From Bacillota bacterium (GTDB lineage Bacteria > Bacillota > Clostridia > Oscillospirales > Ruminococcaceae), in assembly GCA_023395435.1 (NCBI GenBank), contig JAEWZG010000141.1:1-9689 (forward strand): 9,689 nt of DNA, written 5' to 3'. The position numbers and the translations under genes were made by a program. Below, piece after piece: positions 6,199 to 9,689 of the stretch. Below the pieces are notes generated by a model that saw only the letters and a program-made list of their open reading frames with translations, did not search any database and had not been told where the DNA came from. Each line of letters starts with the position of its first letter. Within the stretch, counting starts at the first letter, position 1.

Positions 6199-6215
6199 AC
6201 ACAAAATACACAAAA
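6199..6215. repeat. Tandem 8-bp direct repeat upstream of the response regulator gene
   Basis: ACACAAAA occurs at 6199-6206 and again at 6208-6215, a period of 9. It lies 64-80 bp before the regulator's GTG. OmpR-family regulators often bind direct repeats with a period of about 10-11, so this could be an autoregulatory site. Two copies in AT-rich DNA may also be chance. I saw no convincing -35/-10 pair for this gene: TAAAAT at 6243-6248 and 6255-6260 lack good -35 partners, as expected of an activator-dependent promoter. Confidence 0.35.
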
Positions 6216-6263
6216 GCGTGTTAGATTTACATAAAGTGGTTTTAAAATAATCGATAAAATAAT

Positions 6264-6271
6264 AAAGGAGG
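6264..6271 (+). promoter_or_regulatory. Ribosome binding site supporting the GTG start of the response regulator
   Basis: AAAGGAGG lies 7 nt before the GTG at 6279-6281. This is nearly full complementarity to the 16S 3' end and compensates for the non-ATG start. Confidence 0.85.
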
Positions 6272-6278
6272 AAATCCT

Positions 6279-6953
6279 GTGTCAAAAATTCTTGTTGTTG
6301 ATGACGAAAGCAAAATACGCGAGGTAATACGAGAGTATGCAGAATTTGAAGGACATACTGTTGATGAGGCTGAAGAAGGGATGCAGGCTGTCTCCCTTGT
6401 GAAAGAACATGATTACGATCTTATTGTACTTGATATAATGATGCCGAAGCTTGACGGTTATTCAACCTGTAAGGAAATTAAAAAAATTAAGGATATTCCC
6501 GTGATTATGCTTTCTGCACGTTCAGAAGAATATGACAAGCTTTTTGGTTTTGAACTTGGGGTAGATGATTATATGGTAAAGCCATTTTCACCAAAGGAGC
6601 TACTTGCAAGAATAAATGTAGTTATTAAGAGAAATAAAAAGGCATCCTCCACAACTGAGGATATTCTTAAATATGAGGGACTGGTTATCAACTTCACTGG
6701 CCGTGATGTGACCATTGACGGTCAGAAGGCTTCTATGACCCCAAAAGAATACGACCTTCTTTTTTATCTTGCAAAAAACATGAATGTTGCGTTATCGAGA
6801 GAAAAGCTTCTTGAGGCGGTATGGGGCTTTGATTTTTATGGTGATGACAGGACGGTAGATACTCATATTAAAATGCTTAGAAACAGCCTTGGAAAATACA
6901 GAAGCCTTATTGTAACTCTCAGAGGAATGGGGTATAAGTTTGAAAAAATTTAA
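6279..6953 (+). CDS. OmpR/PhoB-family response regulator
   Basis: The 224-residue protein has an N-terminal receiver domain (about 2-118) and a C-terminal winged-helix DNA-binding domain (about 127-223). Receiver landmarks are the acidic pair D8/D9, phosphoacceptor D52 in LDIMMP, S79 in IMLSA and K101 in VKPFSP. The effector domain shows MTPKEYDLL (153-161), VWGFDFYGDDRTVDTHI (181-197) and the wing TLRGMGYKFE (213-222). It should act as a transcription factor controlled by phosphorylation from the kinase encoded next to it. The start is GTG with a strong ribosome binding site. Its end overlaps the kinase start, indicating translational coupling. The regulon is unknown. The divergent c-di-GMP phosphodiesterase gene and the pair's own promoter are the nearest candidate targets. 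I cannot assign it to a named subfamily. Confidence 0.93.
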   Translation: MSKILVVDDESKIREVIREYAEFEGHTVDEAEEGMQAVSLVKEHDYDLIVLDIMMPKLDGYSTCKEIKKIKDIPVIMLSARSEEYDKLFGFELGVDDYMVKPFSPKELLARINVVIKRNKKASSTTEDILKYEGLVINFTGRDVTIDGQKASMTPKEYDLLFYLAKNMNVALSREKLLEAVWGFDFYGDDRTVDTHIKMLRNSLGKYRSLIVTLRGMGYKFEKI

Positions 6954-8343
6954 TACGCTGAGATCACATATATGGACATACTTTATGTTTTTTACCGTTG
7001 TTATTCTACTTCTTTTATGGTTATGTCTTTTTGTTTTTCTTGAATCATATTATGAGGGAATGAAAACGCGCGAGATTATAAAATCAGCAGTAACAATAAA
7101 AAACAATTTCGGTAAAGATAACTTTGATAATTCACTTGAGTCATTAGCGTTTAAGAACAATATGTGTATTGTAGTAACGGATAAGTATAATAATCTTCAG
7201 TATTCGTATGAAATGATGGCTGGACGGTGCCTAATTCATGGAAATCATGGGGCGAATATCTATAAGCTGCAAAATAAAATTGTCGAAAATGATAGCAATG
7301 AGATATTCTATTCATTAAATGATGATCAGACTGGAACCAAAATGCTTATATATGGATTCATGATAGGCACGAAGGATAATGTTAATGGCTATGTGTATCT
7401 GAACACTATGTTGGAGCCTATTGATTCCTCCGCGGCTATAATTAAGCGTCAGCTCATGTATATCACATTGATAATACTAATACTTGCTTTTGTAATATCA
7501 TTGTTTATTTCAAAAAAGATTTCAAAGCCGATAGCGGGGATAACAAAATCTGCTCAGAAGTTTGCTAAGGGAGATTATGCAACAATGTTTAATGGCGGTG
7601 AATATCTTGAAACGCAACAGCTTGCAGATGTACTTAACTACGCAGGAAAAGAAATATCTAAGGTCGACGGATTAAGGCGTGACCTGATATCAAACATTTC
7701 ACACGATTTAAGAACACCTCTGACCATAATAAAGTCCTATGCAGAAATGATAAGGGATTTATCCGGCGATAACCCGACAAAGCGCAATGACCACGTTAAT
7801 GTTATTATAGATGAATCAGATAGACTTACAAGCCTTGTAAATGGTCTCCTTGAACTCTCAAAGCTTGAGAGCGGAAATTTACCTATCAACCAAACAACCT
7901 TTAGTATAAATGACAAGATAGTAGAAATACTTCAAAGATACGAGATATACACAGAACGTGACGGGTATGAATTTATATATGAAGCTGATGAGGATGTTAA
8001 TGTTTCTGCCGATATACCGAAGATAGAACAGGTATTGTATAATCTTATTAACAACGCTGTTAATTATACTGGGGACGATAAGAAGATAACAATAAAGCAG
8101 AAAAACAAAGAATCAAGTGTTAGAATTGAAGTCATTGATACTGGTAAGGGCATAGAGCAGGAAATGCTTCCACTTATTTTTGACAGGTATTATAGGGATA
8201 AGAAGAATGCCCGTGAAACTGCTGGAACAGGCCTTGGGCTATCAATAGTAAAAGAAATATTGAAGCTTCACGGTTATCCATTCGGAGTTTTAAGTGAAAT
8301 TAACAAGGGTAGCACATTCTGGTTTGAAATTAAAAGAGTTTAA
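6940..8343 (+). CDS. Membrane sensor histidine kinase
   Basis: The 467-residue kinase pairs with the response regulator just upstream. It has a first membrane helix (about 12-34), an external sensor region (about 36-170), a second helix (about 172-190), a HAMP domain (about 191-243, with ISKPI at 194-198), a HisKA domain with phosphoacceptor H255 in SNISHDLRTP, and a HATPase domain. The ATP-site boxes are N372 in LINNAVNYT, DTGKGI (400-405), FDRYYR (414-419) and GTGLGLSIV (429-437). All catalytic elements look intact. The start is TTG at 6940, overlapping the regulator's end by 14 nt with GGGG at 6929-6932 as a weak ribosome binding site. The next in-frame ATG would fall inside the first helix, so TTG is preferred. 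The external region matches no sensor domain I recognise, but it carries a Cys/His cluster at 97-103. The signal is unknown. Confidence 0.92.
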   Translation: MKKFNTLRSHIWTYFMFFTVVILLLLWLCLFVFLESYYEGMKTREIIKSAVTIKNNFGKDNFDNSLESLAFKNNMCIVVTDKYNNLQYSYEMMAGRCLIHGNHGANIYKLQNKIVENDSNEIFYSLNDDQTGTKMLIYGFMIGTKDNVNGYVYLNTMLEPIDSSAAIIKRQLMYITLIILILAFVISLFISKKISKPIAGITKSAQKFAKGDYATMFNGGEYLETQQLADVLNYAGKEISKVDGLRRDLISNISHDLRTPLTIIKSYAEMIRDLSGDNPTKRNDHVNVIIDESDRLTSLVNGLLELSKLESGNLPINQTTFSINDKIVEILQRYEIYTERDGYEFIYEADEDVNVSADIPKIEQVLYNLINNAVNYTGDDKKITIKQKNKESSVRIEVIDTGKGIEQEMLPLIFDRYYRDKKNARETAGTGLGLSIVKEILKLHGYPFGVLSEINKGSTFWFEIKRV

Positions 8344-8351
8344 CAAATAAT

Positions 8352-8382
8352 AAACACCTGAGGTTAAACCTTAGGTGTTTTT
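8352..8382 (+). terminator. Rho-independent terminator of the two-component operon
   Basis: AAACACCTGAGG (8352-8363) pairs with CCTTAGGTGTTT (8369-8380) around a 5-nt loop, with one G-U pair. It is followed by a T-run (TTTTT at 8378-8382), 8 nt after the kinase stop codon. Confidence 0.88.
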
Positions 8383-8393
8383 GTATGTAATTA

Positions 8394-8420
8394 AAAGCTC
8401 CCGTTTTAAGCGGGAGCTTT
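8394..8420 (-). terminator. Rho-independent terminator of the secDF transcript
   Basis: AAAGCTCCCG (8394-8403) and CGGGAGCTTT (8411-8420) form a GC-rich 10-bp stem with a 7-nt loop. On the minus strand it runs into TTTTAATT, 7 nt after the secF stop. It stands back to back with the kinase terminator. Confidence 0.85.
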
Positions 8421-8427
8421 AGTATTA

Positions 8428-9375
8428 TTATTTAGATGTTCTACCTTTGCCTGCGATTCTCTTTTCCTTGTAGAGTGTCCAGTCAACCCATAATGGACCA
8501 GCGATACAGATTGTTGAGTAAACACCTGAAATCAAGCCGATAATGAGTGGGAATGAGAAGCTGAGGATTGATGTTACATTGAACAGCATTGCTACTACAC
8601 AAACTGAAATCATAACAAGAATAGCAGCAAAAGATGTATTAATTGATCGAGTCAAAGATTGATTAATACTTGTATTTACAAGTTCATCAAATGGAGCTTT
8701 TTTGCCCATAAGCTTTTTGTTTTCACGGATACGGTCATAAATAACGATTGTGTCGTTGATAGAGAAGCCGAGAATCGTGAGAGCAACTGCCATAAAGTTT
8801 GCATCAATTGGTATCCTAAAAATAACGAATGTTGCAAATGCAATAAATACATCGTGGAAAAGTGCAACAATTGCTGTAACACCAGCAGGAATACCGCCAA
8901 CCTTTCGGAATCTAAGTCCGATATAAATAATAAGTGCAACTGATGAGAATGCAATAGCAACAAGGCACTTTCTGAAGAATGTTTTACCTATTGAAGGCTT
9001 TACGTCACTTGATGAAAGAAGCTTAATTGAATTATCATTGTATTCGTCAGAAATTTTTTCAGTAAGCTCTGACTGAAGATCTGCCGACAGACCTTTGGAT
9101 GATGTAAAGGAAAGCTGAACGTACTTTGATTTATCTTTAAATGACTCACCAGTAGTAGCAGTTACTTCTTGCCCTACAATATCAGAAGCAATGTTTTCAA
9201 TATTTTTTGTGTCAATTGAGCCTGTGTATGAGTACGAAATCATTGTACCACCCTTGAACTCAATAGCAACCTTAACACCGAAGATAACGCTTATAAGTAA
9301 AGCAATAGCAAAAATTGAAAGAGAAATTGTATAGTAAATTTTTCTGTGTCCAACTATATCGTAGGTTTTATTCAT
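8428..9375 (-). CDS. secF: Protein translocase subunit SecF
   Basis: The 315-residue protein is the SecF half of the SecDF complex, an RND-like membrane protein that uses proton flow to help pull translocating proteins across the membrane after SecA/SecYEG. It has a first helix at about 13-36, then the conserved FKGGT (40-44), an external domain (about 50-125) and a five-helix bundle from about 134 to 300. Family motifs are VALFHDV (170-176), LGFSINDTIVIYDRIREN (202-219) and NTSINQSLTRSINTS (234-248). The frame stays open for 20 more codons upstream, inside secD. I start at the ATG at 9373-9375 because GGAGGTG is 6 nt before it and NKTYDIVGHRKIYY is the usual SecF opening. The start overlaps the secD stop by 8 nt, so the two are translationally coupled. 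Confidence 0.95.
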   Translation of the reverse strand: MNKTYDIVGHRKIYYTISLSIFAIALLISVIFGVKVAIEFKGGTMISYSYTGSIDTKNIENIASDIVGQEVTATTGESFKDKSKYVQLSFTSSKGLSADLQSELTEKISDEYNDNSIKLLSSSDVKPSIGKTFFRKCLVAIAFSSVALIIYIGLRFRKVGGIPAGVTAIVALFHDVFIAFATFVIFRIPIDANFMAVALTILGFSINDTIVIYDRIRENKKLMGKKAPFDELVNTSINQSLTRSINTSFAAILVMISVCVVAMLFNVTSILSFSFPLIIGLISGVYSTICIAGPLWVDWTLYKEKRIAGKGRTSK

Positions 9376-9689
9376 GGTCAACACCTCCGTATAGCTTAGG
9401 ATTTCTGAATGCTTTAAATTTTGAAATACCTGCAAGCATCAGTCTTGAAGCGGTTACACCAAATACAAAGTTGCATACTACACCTGCGAGCAAAGTGTAT
9501 CCGAATGAGTAAATAGCACCAGCAGCAGATGGTCCAAACATAAAGAATACAAACTTAAGCATTTTAGCAAACATACTTTCTGGTGGCCCGAATGCACCCA
9601 TAAGCACGATAGCAACTATAATAACGGTTACATTTCCGTCAAAAATAGCACTAAAGCCCTTTTCATATCCGAGAGAAAGCGATCCGTCA
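9368..9689 (-). CDS. secD: Protein translocase subunit SecD (C-terminal 106 residues, cut by the window edge)
   Basis: The frame is open from the window edge to the TAA at 9368-9370, so the 5' part of the gene lies outside. The fragment starts with GYEKGFSAIFDGNVTVIIVA (7-26), the SecD segment usually written GY..A...I.DAN.TT. It ends with SFGYTLLAGVVCNFVFGVTASRLML (61-85), the last helix pair of SecD. Between them is a hydrophobic stretch around residues 35-56 (PPESMFAKMLKFVFFMFG) that is absent from E. coli SecD. There, the short GTGAIKGF loop links the two helices. SecD partners SecF, and the gene order secD-secF with an 8-nt overlap is typical. Confidence 0.9.
   Translation of the reverse strand, partial: DGSLSLGYEKGFSAIFDGNVTVIIVAIVLMGAFGPPESMFAKMLKFVFFMFGPSAAGAIYSFGYTLLAGVVCNFVFGVTASRLMLAGISKFKAFRNPKLYGGVDHE
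9382..9388 (-). promoter_or_regulatory. Ribosome binding site that fixes the secF start
   Basis: On the minus strand GGAGGTG lies 6 nt before the ATG at 9373-9375, within the last codons of secD. It selects this ATG over the longer open frame that begins near 9435. Confidence 0.85.

Noticed and set aside
8659..8963. Plus- and minus-strand frames of about 95 codons inside secF
   Set aside because: Both overlap conserved SecF transmembrane coding sequence. Their Cys/Asn-rich and Leu/His-rich translations are typical of shadow frames.

Overview
The window is an ordinary-looking chromosomal stretch from a low-GC Gram-positive bacterium, most likely an anaerobic Clostridia member close to Ruminococcaceae/Oscillospiraceae. 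This rests on the AT-rich sequence, strong AGGAGG-type ribosome binding sites, sigma-A promoters close to TTGACA/TATAAT, separate secD and secF genes, and a phosphofructokinase of a type I associate with Clostridia. The taxonomic call is inference from these traits, not from a marker gene. I see no phage, IS element, CRISPR array, tRNA or rRNA.

Layout. (1) Positions 1-640, plus strand: a compact single-gene unit with a promoter, a 165-residue soluble protein consisting only of a chemoreceptor signalling hairpin, and a terminator-like hairpin. (2) Positions 643-1965, plus strand: a two-gene unit with an Amidohydro_2-type metal-dependent hydrolase and a GNAT acetyltransferase 13 nt apart, ending in a bidirectional terminator. 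(3) Positions 1973-6141, minus strand: a membrane-bound PAS-PAS-GGDEF-EAL protein with a consensus promoter, then a hemolysin III/PAQR-family membrane protein and a 6-phosphofructokinase in an operon with its own promoter and a structured leader. (4) Positions 6264-8382, plus strand: an OmpR-family response regulator overlapping its membrane histidine kinase, divergent from the EAL gene. (5) Positions 8394-9689, minus strand: secF and the 3' end of secD (cut by the window edge), facing the kinase gene across two back-to-back terminators.

How the genes may work together. SecD and SecF form the translocase accessory complex. The kinase/regulator pair and the c-di-GMP phosphodiesterase share a divergent control region, so regulation of one by the other is a fair hypothesis. 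The phosphodiesterase promoter matches consensus exactly (TTGACA, 17 bp, TATAAT), and a perfect 9-bp inverted repeat flanks its -10 box, which strongly suggests a repressor-type operator.

I found no clearly new multi-gene system. The observations most worth following are that operator, the stand-alone chemoreceptor tip, the unusual phosphoryl-donor signature of the phosphofructokinase (GGNGT with PKTIDND), and the hairpin leader ahead of the hemolysin III/pfk operon.
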